Below, in pieces: positions 36,365-47,350 of a DNA stretch of 64,000 nucleotides. Numbering within the stretch: the first letter of the stretch is position 1; each line of letters begins with the position of its first letter. Origin of the DNA: Voacanga thouarsii (taxonomy: Eukaryota; Streptophyta; Magnoliopsida; Gentianales; Apocynaceae); assembly GCA_026120185.1 (NCBI GenBank), contig JANUWF010003369.1, forward strand, positions 1,612,001 through 1,676,000. The letters run 5' to 3'. The notes under the pieces were generated by a model. That model had not been told where the DNA came from and did not search any database. It was given only the letters and a program-made list of their open reading frames with translations. The position numbers and the translations under genes are program-made.

Positions 36365-37691
36365 TGTTAGCCCTAAGGGCCTTCTTTTATGTTTTAATTT
36401 ATGACAAACGTTGATATGTACTAACGTGTCAATTTATTGTGATAGGACATGATTGACCTTTGTTATTCTAAAGTCTTCAGATAAGAATTATTGATGACTT
36501 CTTCATTACCGATTTCAAGAATGGAAGATCAATTGGAAAATCAAGTATAAGGAGTTACACATCAAGTTATGAAGAATATTAGACTAGGAAGTGTACATTA
36601 AGGTATACTTATTATTTCCTATGTCCTCTTATCTTTTGATTCATTTGGCTTTACCTTGAAGCTTCAAAGGAGATGATTTTCAAAGTTTTTAGAATTCACA
36701 GAATTTTGGATGGTACAGTTTGAATCCAAAAGGTTCATCCAAAATCCTGTAAACCGGGTTGAAAAATTGTCCGTTAGGGATGTGCCATTTTGGACTTAAC
36801 TTTTGGATGCATCTTCGTCCAAAACCCGAGTCTAAAACTCGGATGAGTTTAAACAGAAAAATTTATAGCCGTTTTTTTATGACCGTTGGCACACTACTTT
36901 TTGGCTCTATAAATAGTCCTTAAAGCCAAATTACAAGTAAGATTTTTGAAACATCCATATTAGAAACACTATTGCTCAATATCTTCAAAAATCTCCTTTT
37001 ATCTTAGCTTCAAAGTGAGTTCATTGTGTATCAAAGATAAAAGTATTTTGTGCTTGTATCGAGAGAATATCTGCTCAAGTAAGTGAGCTTATCTCTGTTC
37101 TATTGATTTTCAATTCTCAGCTTGTAATAGCAAGGTTGTGTGGTAAAACCTATAGGGGTGATCCTTGTTGTGTGCATGCTCAAGGTTGTGTGGTAAAACC
37201 CATAGGGGTGATCCTTGTTGTGTGTATGTTCAAGGTTATGTGGTAAAACCCATAGGGGTGATCCTTGTTGTGTGATTGTTCAAGGTTGTGGTGTAAAACC
37301 CATAACGGTGAGCCTTGATGTGTTTGAAAGGTTGTGTAAAACCTAGTGTGGTGATCCTCTCTTGTATGTGGTTGTTTCATTAAGTGAGGTTAATGAAATA
37401 GGGTTGAAAATCCTTAAGTGTGAGGCTTAAGGTAGTGGACGTAGATCATTGTTGATCGAACCACTATACATTTCTTGTCTCATTTTATTTCAGTGGTTCA
37501 TGTATATTGTTTTTATGATCTTTCACTGTCTAAAGCTGAATACACATCTACGAGTGCTTGGACAGCTTTCAATGCATCAATAAAGTCAGTCCAAGTATCT
37601 TTGTGATCATCCTTGTTCAGCATTTTAAACTCTTCGAAAAAATTATTTTTGCTTGCCAAAAACCTTATTCACCCCCCTCTAAGGTTTTTCA
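36365..37691 (+). repeat. 5' LTR of sirevirus element 3
   Basis: 1327 bases, from TGTTAGCCC to GGTTTTTCA. It holds four 50-base tandem units (37131-37328), one more than the 3' LTR, which explains the 49-base length difference. A TATAAATAG box near 36909-36917 (CTCTATAAATAG) is a plausible promoter element; transcription would start some 30 bases further on. Confidence 0.93.
37131..37328 (+). repeat. four 50-base tandem units in the 5' LTR of element 3
   Basis: Units start at 37131, 37181, 37231 and 37281, each beginning CAAGGTTGTG (one has TTATG), with TAAAACCCATA and GGTGATCCTTGTTGTG inside. A shorter degenerate fifth copy follows at about 37328-37365. The 3' LTR has three units (46775, 46825, 46875). 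Confidence 0.95.
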
Positions 37692-37693
37692 TT

Positions 37694-37702
37694 TGGTATC
37701 AG
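37694..37702 (+). promoter_or_regulatory. primer binding site of sirevirus element 3
   Basis: TGGTATCAG, two bases inside the LTR, matches the first nine bases of the initiator tRNA-Met site; the following GTGAGG diverges. The short match is enough with its position. Confidence 0.75.
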
Positions 37703-37751
37703 TGTGAGGTCTACATACTCTTGGTTTAACAGCCTTATAGAAAAGATCTTA

Positions 37752-39736
37752 ATAGCAAGCTCATCTTCTCTTCCATATGTTGAAGGATCTTCAACAAATC
37801 GTCCACCTATGTTTAATGGAAGCAACTATACTTTCTGGAAAAATAGAATAAATATTTATGTGTGTTCTATTAACTTCGAGTTATGGAGTTTAATAGAGAA
37901 TGGTCCTTTTATTCCATCAAAGATGATTGATGGCATAAAAATACCTAAACAGAATGATCAGTATAGTGTAGAAGACAATGTAAAAATGACTCTAAACTTT
38001 CAAGCTATGAATTTTTTGTGTTGTGCACTAGATGCGATTGAATATAACCGTGTTAGTGGTTGTGATTCAACTCATGATAAGTGAAGATTGCTAGAAGTCA
38101 CCCATGAGAGGACAAATCAAGTCAAAGAATCAAAACTAGGGCTTTTTATTCATGATTATGAATTATTTACTATGAAGCCAAACGAAAGCATCACTGACAT
38201 GTTCACAAAATTTACTAATATATCAAATGATCTGAAAGCTTACGGAAAGGTTTTTCCCTTGGGGAACAAAACTGAAAAATTCTTGATGCTTTACCAAAAA
38301 GCCGGCAGCCTAAAACTCTTGCTGTTGAAGAATCCAAGGATTTGAAATCCTTACCTACTGAAGAGTTGATCAGATCTCTTTTAACTCTTGAGATGAAGCT
38401 TAAAAGGTTTCATGAATCTAATGATCATGATAAAGGTAGAAAAGGGATTGCTCTAAAAGATGAAAGTGAAGATGAAGAAACAAGCTCTTCGGAAAGCAGT
38501 GAAGGCATGGATGGTGATGACTTAGCAATGATAGCAAAAAAATTCAGAAGGATGTTCAAAGGAAACTACAAACGAGGAAGGAAGCTTATAAGAAAGAAAG
38601 GACAAACCTCCAGCTTCAAACCTCAATGCTTTGAATGTAAAAGCACGGATCACTTCATTGCAGACTATCCGGTTGCAAAAGGAAAGGAAGGAAAAGTGTC
38701 TAAGAAGAGGAAAGACCAGAAAATCAAGAAAGGTAAAGGATTGATGGGAGCTTGGGACTTAAATGATGAATCTGAAGATAAAGAATCTGAGGAAGAAACT
38801 CCCAACATTTGCTTCATAGCTTTGGAAAATGAGGTAAACTTTTCAACATCAGAATGCATGTCTATTTCGCATACATCTATGACTGAAAAGCATGTTGATC
38901 CTAATGAGTTGTTATGTGATATGTTTTGTGAATTAAAAAAAATTGTCCAGAAAAAATAAAGATTTAAAGTTGAAGGTAAATTGTCTGATGAAAGGAAATG
39001 AAGCTTTGTTGAATAGCTACGAAATGTCTCTTGAAATACATATGTGTGCTAAAATTGAAAAAGATGTGATCATGACAGTATTACATCATGCATATCTGGA
39101 AAATAGAAAGTTGTGTGATAAAATTCGAATTCTTGAATGCATGGTTAGCACTTTCAATGATATGAAAATTAGAGTAAATGATCTTACCAATTGCATTGAA
39201 AAATTTACAAATGGTAAAAGCAATCTGAAAAAACTTCTCGGAACTCAATATTATTTTGGTAATCGAGGTGGATTAGGATATAACCATGAGGATAATAACA
39301 AAACTTGCATGCCCAGATTTGTTTATGCTGGAAATCAAAGTGGCTTAGAATATAACCAGGAGGATAAAGACAAAACTTGCATGCCCAGATTTGTTTATTT
39401 TGGAAATCGAAGTAGCTTAGAATATAAAATGAGGATAAAGACAAAACTTGCATGCCCAGATTTAGCTTAGCCGAAAATCAAAGTGGCTTAGGATATGAAC
39501 ATAAGAATAACTACAAAAAGAACAAGTTTCAGCATGCTAAACCTACTCATTCTCACAGCACATACAAGGCATGCACGTATTGTGAAAAACCTGGACATAT
39601 TGTTTCAAGATGTCTTATTAGAAGAAAAGTGGAATCCGATGAAGCTACTTTCTGGAAAATCAAAGAAAATGTTACTAACCTTCATGGACCCAAGAAAGTG
39701 TGGGTACCAAAAATCATCTCTTCTTCTTATGTATAG
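37752..39736 (+). pseudogene. sirevirus gag (element 3), broken
   Basis: By comparison with element 2 the start codon would be at 37752, but it is ATA here. The capsid domain follows (PPMFNGSNYTFWKNRINIYV, VSGCDSTHDK, LLEVTHERTNQVKESKLGLF). A TGG-to-TGA stop lies at 38082 and frameshifts between 38260 and 38340. The 38342-38959 part has LPTEELIRSLLTLEMKLKRF, an acidic serine-rich stretch and a knuckle CFECKSTDHFIADY with its last cysteine changed to tyrosine. A 72-base coding repeat (39258-39469) precedes a second knuckle, CTYCEKPGHIVSRC, which is intact. Gag would coat the RNA in the particle. Confidence 0.88.
39258..39469 (+). repeat. 72-base coding tandem repeat in sirevirus gag
   Basis: Units start at 39258, 39330 and 39402. 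Each encodes about 24 residues of the form GN[RQ]xxLxYxxEDxxKTCMPRF. The third unit has lost one base, causing a frameshift, and a partial fourth (ENQSGLGYEH) follows. Element 2 has a single unit at the same place. Confidence 0.93.
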
Positions 39737-41033
39737 GCACGGTCTTTAAGCTTTACCAAGTAGTTCTTGGACAGCGGTTGTTCAAGACACATGATTGGAA
39801 ATGTAGCATTGCTAGAAGATATTCAGATAACAAATGAAGTATTTGTTACATTTGGAGACAAGAAAAAAAGGGAAGATTCTCGGCATTGGTAATATTGGTA
39901 AAGGTTCATTAACATTAATAAAGTAAGTCTTACTTATTAATGATTTGAAATATAACCTGCTCAGCATTAGCCAACTTTGTGACAATGGTTGCAAAGTTAA
40001 TTTTGAAAAAAGATTCTTGCTCTATACTTGACAGTGGAAATCTCGAAATCATCTTTACTACTAAACGCATGGGAAATGTATATGTGTTTTATCTTAATGA
40101 CCTTGTAGCTAATGGAATTAGATGTCTATCCATTCATGATAATGATGGTTATCTTTGGCATAGGAGACTAGGTTATGTATCCTTTGATTTGTTAAACAAA
40201 CTATCTTCAAAAGAACTTGTTAGAGGGCTTCCAAAAAATGAAATTTGATAAATACAAAATCTGTGATGCATGTCAATTTGGAAAGCAAATAAAAACTTCT
40301 TTTAAACCAAAGAAAATGATCTCCACCTCAAAACCTCTTGAATTAGTTCATATGGATTTATTTGGACCTATGAGGACTGCTAGTCTTGGTGGTAAAAAAT
40401 ACGCATATGTAATTGTTGATGATTTTTCTAGATTTACCTAGACATTATTTCTTGGATAAAAAGATAAAGCCTTTACTGAATTTTCAAAACTGATTAAGTG
40501 CGTCCAAAACTCGATTGGATGCAAATTGGTCTCTATCAGAAGTGACAATGGAAAAGAATTTTGTAACAGCGAATTCATTCTCTTTTGTGATGAAAATGGA
40601 ATCTTTCATAATTTCTCAACAGCTAAAACTCCTCAACAGAATGGTGTTGTTGAAAGGACAAATCGGACCTTGCAAGAAATGGCTAGATTAATGCTTTGTG
40701 AAAATGTTCTTCCAAAATACTTTTGGGCGGAAGCTGTTAACACAGCATGCTATACAATAAACCGAGTTATGTTAAGACCATTTTTAAGAAAAACTCCTTT
40801 TGAACTTATGTTTGACAAAACTCCTTCTATCTCTTATTTTAAAGTTTTTGGATGTAAATGTTTTGTTCTAAATACAAGAGATAATCTTGGAAAATTTGAT
40901 AGTAAGTTCGATGAGGCTATATTTCTTGGATATTCTTCCAACAAGAAAGCTTATAGAGTATACAATAAAAGAACACTTTGTGTGGAAGAATCTGTGCATG
41001 TTGTATTTGATGAATCTAATATTTATACGTAAA
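39737..41033 (+). pseudogene. sirevirus protease and integrase (element 3), broken
   Basis: Protease motif DSGCSRHM at about 39770-39793. The integrase zinc domain (YLWHRRLGYVSFDL ... KICDACQFGK) has the second histidine replaced by tyrosine, while element 2 keeps that histidine and has lost the first. The core has VIVDDFSRFT, IRSDNGKEF and QQNGVVERTN, so the D, D and E are present. Stops lie at 40438 and 40457 (the first TGG to TAG) and at the end of the long C-terminal frame (41031). The C-terminal motif KTPFELMFDKTPS is well kept. Confidence 0.88.
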
Positions 41034-42834
41034 AAAGAGATGATGATGATGATGTAGGAAATTCAAATGAAGCTAAGTTAAATCAAGTAAATGCTCCATC
41101 ATTAGATACTCATGCAAAAGAGGAGGAGATCGAAGAATTACAGAATGAATAAGAGAAAGATCAAACTAAAGATTCTGCAAATCATCAATTGCCAAAGGAT
41201 TGGAAATTCAAATCAGGCCATCCAAAAGAGCAAATCATTGGAGATCCAAACCATGGAGTTAAAACTCGGCGGTATTTTATCGACAACTTTGCTCTTCTTT
41301 CAAATATTGAACCTAACAGCATTGATATTGCATTACATGATGAATTTTGGATTATTGTCATGCAAGAAGAGTTGAATCAATTAGAAAGAAATCAAGTTTG
41401 GAAACTTGTTCCTAGACCGCATGATCATCCTGTTATTGGAACAAAATGAGTTTTTAGAAACAAACTTGATGAAAACGGAGCTGTAATTAGAAACAAAGCT
41501 AGATCGGTAGCTCAAGGATTTAATCAAGAGGAAAGCATTGACTACGATAAAACATTTGCTCCTGTTGCTAGATTAGAATCTATTAGAATGTTACTTGCTT
41601 TTGCATTTCTTAAAAATTTTATGCTCTATCAAATAGATGTCAAAAGTGCTTTCTTAAATGGCTTTATTGAATAAGAAGTGTACGTTGAGCAGCCACCTGG
41701 TTTTTCTCATGAGCTCTATCCAAATCATGTTTTCAAACTATCTAAAGCTCTTTATGGATTAAAGCAAGCTCCTAGAGCTTGGTATGAAAGGCTTAGTGGT
41801 TTTCTAATCTCAAAAGGATTTTCTAGAGGCTTAATTGATAATACCTAGTTTATCAAATCTGATTGCTCTGGTGACTTACTAATCATCCAAATCTATGTTG
41901 ATGATATTATCTTTAGCGCTACTAATGACTCCTTGTGCAAGATGTTTGCTAAGACTATGTAGTAAGAATTTGAAATGAGTATGATGGGAGAATTGAACTT
42001 CTTTCTCGGATTGCAAATTAAGCAAACTAAAGATGGAATCTTCATTAACCAAGCAAAGTATGCCAGAGAGTTGCTCAAAAGGTTTGGAATGAATGAAGCA
42101 AAAGAAATCAGCACACCCATGAGCACATCCATAAAACTTGACCAAAATGAAAAAGGTAAGGAGGTAGATGAACGAAAATATAGAGGTATGATTGGAAGTC
42201 TACTATATCATACTTCTAGTCGACCAGATATCATGTTTTCAGTATGTCTTTGTGCTCGATTTCAATCTTGTCCGAAGGAATCTCATTTAAGTGCAGTTAA
42301 ACGCATACTTCGATATCTTATTGGGACATATGATTATGGATTATGGTATCCACGTACTAACACCTTTGATCTTATAGGATATACTGATGTAGATTATGCA
42401 GGGTGTAAAGTTGAAAGAAAAAGTACTAGTGGCCATTGTCAATTTCTTGGACACTCACTGGTATCATGGCACAATAAAAAACAAGCTTGCGTATCATTAT
42501 CCACCACTGAGGATGAATATATTGCAGCAGGAAGCTGTTGTGCTCAAATCTTATGGATGAAGAATACTCTGTGAGATTTCAATTTAAATTTTAACTGTGT
42601 TCCTATAATGTGTGATAATACAAGTGCTATCAATCTAACAAAAATCCAGTGCAGCACTCGAGAATAAAGCACATTGAAGTTAAACATCACTTCATCCAAG
42701 ACCATGTACTCAAAGGAGATGTGTGTGTTGAATATGTCTCAACGAATGAATAACTTGCAGATATCTTCACTAAACCTCTAGCTGAGGACAGGTTCAACAA
42801 TTTGAGAAGAGGTTTGGGTATTACAAGAATTTGA
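41034..42834 (+). pseudogene. sirevirus reverse transcriptase and RNase H (element 3), broken
   Basis: RT starts near 41189 (HGVKTRRYFIDNFALLSNIE) and runs through [50 protein letters not shown] and the catalytic YVDD at 41894-41905. RNase H covers 41975-42834, with GYTDVDYAGCKVERKSTSGH, SLSTTEDEYIA and a tail. Stops at 41149, 41448 (TGG to TGA), 41672, 41846, 41960-41965 and 42572 interrupt the frame, and the end is frameshifted. All main catalytic residues are still visible. Confidence 0.9.
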
Positions 42835-43270
42835 TAAATAATCTTTTTGTGTAAGTTCTTCTTGTGTAGGAATTGTGAAGAAAAAGGTGTTGGAAACAAA
42901 ATTCTACATCTAAAGTACCCTGTTCTTGTTTTAGATGCAGTACTAGAATCCAATTCCTACATCCAAAATGCATTTTAGCGAAACACTCTTTTGGACAATG
43001 ATTTCGGAACTGGTCTTATTCCAAAATCAATGCTTGATATTCTTTTATTCCAAATTTCATGTTTCAAAAAAATTGGTTTGTGCGTTTTTCAAAACTCCTC
43101 AGAAAAACACATGTTTCCAAGGCACATTGTTCTCACACTATCCTAGACATTCAAAGCTATTTGATTTTCTCTTTCTCAAAACCCTTGAAACTGTCATTCT
43201 TCCAAAACAATTCCTCCGTGTTCTTCTTCTCTAAAAACCCAAAAAGCTCTGTAAAAGCTTGAATCCTTCA
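42835..43270 (+). other. spacer between RNase H and env-like ORF (element 3)
   Basis: About 435 bases with no recognisable coding domain. In sireviruses the env-like ORF may be reached by readthrough or a spliced RNA; nothing here decides between them. Confidence 0.5.
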
Positions 43271-44770
43271 ATGGCCAAGACAAAATCCACCGTTCCAAAA
43301 CCTAAGAAGGAGCAAAAATCTTCTCCGGTGTTAATGAAAAAGGTTTCGGGTTCAACAAAGGGCAAAGCGAAAGCAAAGGAAGCTTCTCTTCAACCTCACT
43401 TCTCGGCCTCTTATTATGATTCGTCTGAATCTTCCTCCGAACAACTGAGTTCTGCAAATCAGGTACCTCGATTTCTCGACTCCAAATGTGAATATGAATA
43501 CAATGACTGGGTCTCTAGAAATTGAACTATTATTTCTGGCTATCGAGTGAACCACTCTGCTTTTCTGAACTTGTCAAATATTCTAGATATGTTTGATCAT
43601 GTCGGGTGGGGGAGTTTGCTATCAGTTGATGAGAAAATCTACACTCCTTTAGTCTGGGAATTTTATGCAAATTTGAGAAAGGGCAAACTGGAAGAAACAG
43701 AGGGAGGATTCATGATTAGGTGGTATGTGACATGAGTGAAAGGAAAAGATTTTGAATTTGACCATAGAATGCTGAACAGAATCTGTGATGTTCGTGATGC
43801 TAGTTTTCAGTATTTTAAGTTGAACAAATTTCCTGAAGGAAATGAAATTTTTATTCTAAAAAATTTTGAGAAGTTGTTTACTAGTGGAAAAAGATTTGAG
43901 ATCTCTGGAAATCGCAATTTTAAATGGCTGAATGGATTGGGTAGAATCCTTCATCATATGGTTTCTACCATTGTTGTACCCAGTTCCAGTCATAAGACCT
44001 CTATTAGCATACTTCAAATGGTGGTCATGCTTGCCTTAGCTGAGGGGAGACAGATTAACTTTAGATTTCTGGCAACAAAGTTAATGTTGCAGTCTAGAAA
44101 TACTTCTAGCAAGGCTCTTTCATTTGGAAATTTATTGACCAAAGTCTTCAGATTTTTCAATATTGATTTCAATTCTATTACTTCTGATCCCTTAAAAACA
44201 AATGTTTATAGCTATGACTCCTTTGAAAAGATGGGATATGTAAGGGAGAATAATTCTTGGAAATTGCTTAGAGAAACTGCTGGAAAAGAAAGAGAAAACC
44301 TGATGAAAATAAAGGACGAAGAAAAGACTGTCTCTGGTTCTAAAAGAAAATTTGATGAAGGCAATGTTCATGACATGGGTTTGTCTGAGAATATTCTGAG
44401 TGCAATCAACTCCTTTGCAGAGAAATTGGAATCTCTTAGCTCAGAAATCAAGAACTTAGGGAACAGAATTTCTGTCATTGAGAATCTACTAAGCCTTCTG
44501 CCTCTAAATCTGATCATGAAAAGGATGAACAATCTTCAGAGGATAAGAATGAACCGCCTGCAGATATCAAGGTTCCCTCTCCTAAACCCTCACCTGAACC
44601 ATCTCCACAGCCTTCTCCTGTCCAGAAAAAAGATATTCCTCCTCCTTCTCCCAAACCCAAAGGAAAAAGACAAGAAGCATGTGGTTGTAAAGCGAAAATC
44701 CAATAGAATAGCTGGTCAGTTTTCCAAGAAGGGTACTGGATCCAAGGGTGAAACCATTAATATTTCCTAG
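43271..44770 (+). pseudogene. env-like ORF of sirevirus element 3, broken
   Basis: Start at ATG 43271 (MAKTKSTVPKPKKEQ), with a basic N-terminus and a serine-rich patch. Stops fall at 43522-43524 and 43733-43735. The conserved domain includes PLVWEFYANLRKGK and KGKDFEFDHRMLNRICDV, then a helical region to about 44250. A coiled-coil-like heptad pattern (ILSAINSFAEKLESLSSEIK) lies at about 44390-44490. A proline-rich PSPKPSPEPSP stretch sits in another frame near 44575-44620, so two frameshifts bracket it, and the tail is basic. I see no clear membrane segment or signal peptide. The domain resembles that of the Athila ORF at 30770-31320. Confidence 0.82.
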
Positions 44771-46007
44771 ACTATTTTCTTGGGTAACACCGTGGGCTGA
44801 TGAACAACTTACATTTTTCCACAATTGACCAATTTACTTTTTCAGTCATTTATATTCTGTCTTTAGATAATTTCTGATACTTTTTTAAGTTTAATTCTCT
44901 GTCATACCTATTATCTATCTGATGACTGTTAAGTGCATATTACTTCTCATTCTGCTATGCTTCTTTTTGATTGATGACAAAGGGGGAGAAAGAAAATGAC
45001 AGTGAATATGGGAGAGATGACAGTTATTATGGGGGACAAAGAAAATGTTAGATAGATCCATATGTTGATAAGGAGAAAATGAAAAAATGAAATTGTTGTG
45101 AAAATGTTGAATGTTGGTCTGCATAACTGTCGGCATGATGTTGTTTGCAAGACATATGCTAATTTGAAAATGTTATAGTCTACAATAGCTGTATGAAATT
45201 GTTGGTATGCAGTAATTGATAGAAAATGTAAAGTTTGCATGTTACGACTGCATATGAATTTGATTTACATGTTGATATCCAAAAATAAAATGTTATGAGT
45301 TCTGCATGGATTCTACATGACTAATATTGGACTGTTAATGTTTGGTTTTCAGCAAAGTAACTGCTATGGAAGTTGAAACCCTTTGAAAAACTAAAATTGC
45401 TGTATGAACAGTTATTGAATTCCGAAGTAACTACATGAACTGTTATGAACTGCATGAACCATTTATGATATGAACAGTTGCGCAGGTAAATCAAAACTGT
45501 GATGAAAATTTCTGATTCACTGTTCACAATTTTTTCTGAAAAATTCCTCAAAAAAAAATTCTGTGATAAATTTTTGGTGCATCGAATCAGGGGGAGTTTT
45601 GGACTCAGAAACTTTGTATCCAAAACAAATATTCTTATAAGCAGTTTTTGAAAAATGTTTTGGACATCCAAAAATCCTATCCAAAAGATATTCTGAAAAC
45701 ACAAGTTCTTCCAAAACGATTTTGGATACACTTTCTGGATGAATAAATCGTTACTTCTTCTATTCCCTCTTAAGTTCAACATTATCACATAAGCATATAT
45801 TTAGGGGGAGCTTTTTAGCATTTTATCTCTATCAAATTACTTTGAATATTTATATAGATATATGATATGCTTTAGGATCATTGAGATATGGTTTCTCATA
45901 AGATCTCTATGAGACTTGTTACAATTATTTGCACCTTTTGCTCATCATGTTATCTCTATCTACATATCAAATGTGTTATGTTTGTTATCACTCAAAAAGG
46001 GGGAGAT
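44771..46007 (+). other. sirevirus 3' non-coding region with repeated polypurine tracts
   Basis: No gene. GGGGGAG-type tracts occur at 44979-44990, 45031-45040, 45590-45596 and 45803-45810, besides the tract next to the LTR. Multiple polypurine tracts are a known feature of sireviruses. A minus-strand ORF here (45321-45788) has no recognisable product. Confidence 0.75.
45995..46007 (+). promoter_or_regulatory. polypurine tract of sirevirus element 3
   Basis: AAAAGGGGGAGAT lies directly before the 3' LTR start at 46008 and would prime plus-strand DNA synthesis. Confidence 0.9.
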
Positions 46008-47285
46008 TGTTAGCCCTAAGGGCCTTCTCTTATGTTTTGATTTATGACAAACGTTGATATGGACTAACGTGTCAATTTATTGTGATATGACATGATTAAC
46101 CTTTGTTCTTCTAAAGTCTTCAAATAAGAATTGTTGGCGACTCCTTCATCACCGATTTCAAGAATGGAAGATCAATTGGAAAATCAAGTATAAGGAGTTA
46201 TACATCAAGTTATGAAGAATATTAGACTAGGAAGTGTTCATTAAGGTATACTTATTATTTCCTATGTCCTCTTATCTTTTGATTCATTTGGCTTTACCTT
46301 GAAGCTTCAAAGGAGATGATTTTCAAAGTTTTTAGAATTCATAGAATTTTGGATGGTACAGTTTGAATCCAAAAGGTTCATCCAAAATCCTGTAAACTGG
46401 GTTGAAAAATTGTTCGTCAGTGATGTGCCATTTTGGACTTAACTTTTGGATGCATCTTCGTCCAAAATCCGAGTCCAAAACTCGGATGAGTTTAAACAGA
46501 AAAATTTATAGCCGTTTTTTTATGACCGTTGGCACTCTACTTTTTGGCTCTATAAATAGCCCTTAAAGCCAAATTACAAGTAAGATTTTTTAAACATCCA
46601 TCTTAGAAATACTATTGCTCAATATCTTCAAAAATCTCCTTTTATCTTAGCTTTAAAGTGAGTTCATTGTGTATCAAAGATAAAAGTATTTTGTGCTTGT
46701 ATCCGAGAGAATATCTGCTCAAGTAAGTGAGCTTATCTCTGTTCTATTGATTTTCAATTCTCAGCTTGTAATAGCAAGGTTGTGTGGTAAAACCTATAGG
46801 GGTGATCCTTGTTGTGTGCATGTTCAAGGTTGTGTGGTAAAACCCATAGGGGTGATCCTTGTTGTGTGATTGTTCAAGGTTGTGGTGTAAAACCCATAGG
46901 GGTGAGCCTTGATGTGTTTGAGAGGTTGTGTAAAACCTAGTGTGGTGATCCTCTCTTGTATGTGGTTGTTTCATTAAGTGAGGTTAATAAAATAGGGTTG
47001 AAAATCCTTAAGTGTGAGGCTTAAAGTAGTGGACGTAGATCATTGTTGATCGAACCACTATACATCTCTTGTCTCATTTTATTTCAGTGGTTCATGTATA
47101 TTGTTTTTATGATCTTTCACTGTCTAAAGCTGAATACACATCTACGAGTGCTTGGACAGCTTTCAATGCATCAATAAAGTTAGTACAAGTATCTTTGTGA
47201 TCATCCTTGTTCAGCATTTTAGATTCTTCGGAAAAATTATTTTTACTTGCCAAAAACCTTATTCACCCCCCTCTAAGATTTTTCA
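46008..47285 (+). repeat. 3' LTR of sirevirus element 3
   Basis: 1278 bases, with the same ends as the 5' LTR and three 50-base tandem units (46775-46920) against four in the 5' LTR. TATAAATAG is kept near 46550. It is followed by the target duplication GAGAT. Confidence 0.94.
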
Positions 47286-47350
47286 GAGATATTGATATCA
47301 TTTGTCTGAACAGTCTACTATGAGATCAAGAAATAATTGATTAAGCTTAA
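47286..47350 (+). repeat. LTR of copia element Z, middle piece
   Basis: Sixty-five bases between the sirevirus and the solo Athila-type LTR, starting with the GAGAT duplication and ending with the CTTAA duplication. It joins the 36364 and 48883 pieces. Confidence 0.72.

Larger units (their letters stand above)
36365..47285 (+). mobile_element. complete sirevirus (Ty1/copia) element 3, 10.9 kb
   Basis: Two LTRs with identical ends (TGTTAGCCCTAAGGGC ... TTTTTCA) enclose primer binding site, gag, protease, integrase, RT, RNase H, an env-like ORF, a long 3' non-coding region and a polypurine tract. Perfect target duplication GAGAT at 36360-36364 and 47286-47290. The order PR-IN-RT-RH is that of Ty1/copia, and the env-like ORF plus long LTR-proximal region mark it as a sirevirus. 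All coding regions are broken. By hand the first ~240 bases of the two LTRs differ at about 14 positions, so the insertion is not recent. Confidence 0.95.

Noticed and set aside
37131..37328. Regular 50-base repeats as a possible CRISPR array
   Set aside because: The units are contiguous tandem copies without unique spacers, inside a retrotransposon LTR of a plant.
45321..45788. 155-codon minus-strand ORF
   Set aside because: It lies antisense in the sirevirus 3' non-coding region, where AT-rich repeats give open frames, with no recognisable domain.
36365..47285. Sirevirus with env-like ORF as a functional endogenous virus
   Set aside because: All coding regions have stops or frameshifts, and the env-like ORF shows no signal peptide or clear membrane segment. 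It is a dead retrotransposon copy.
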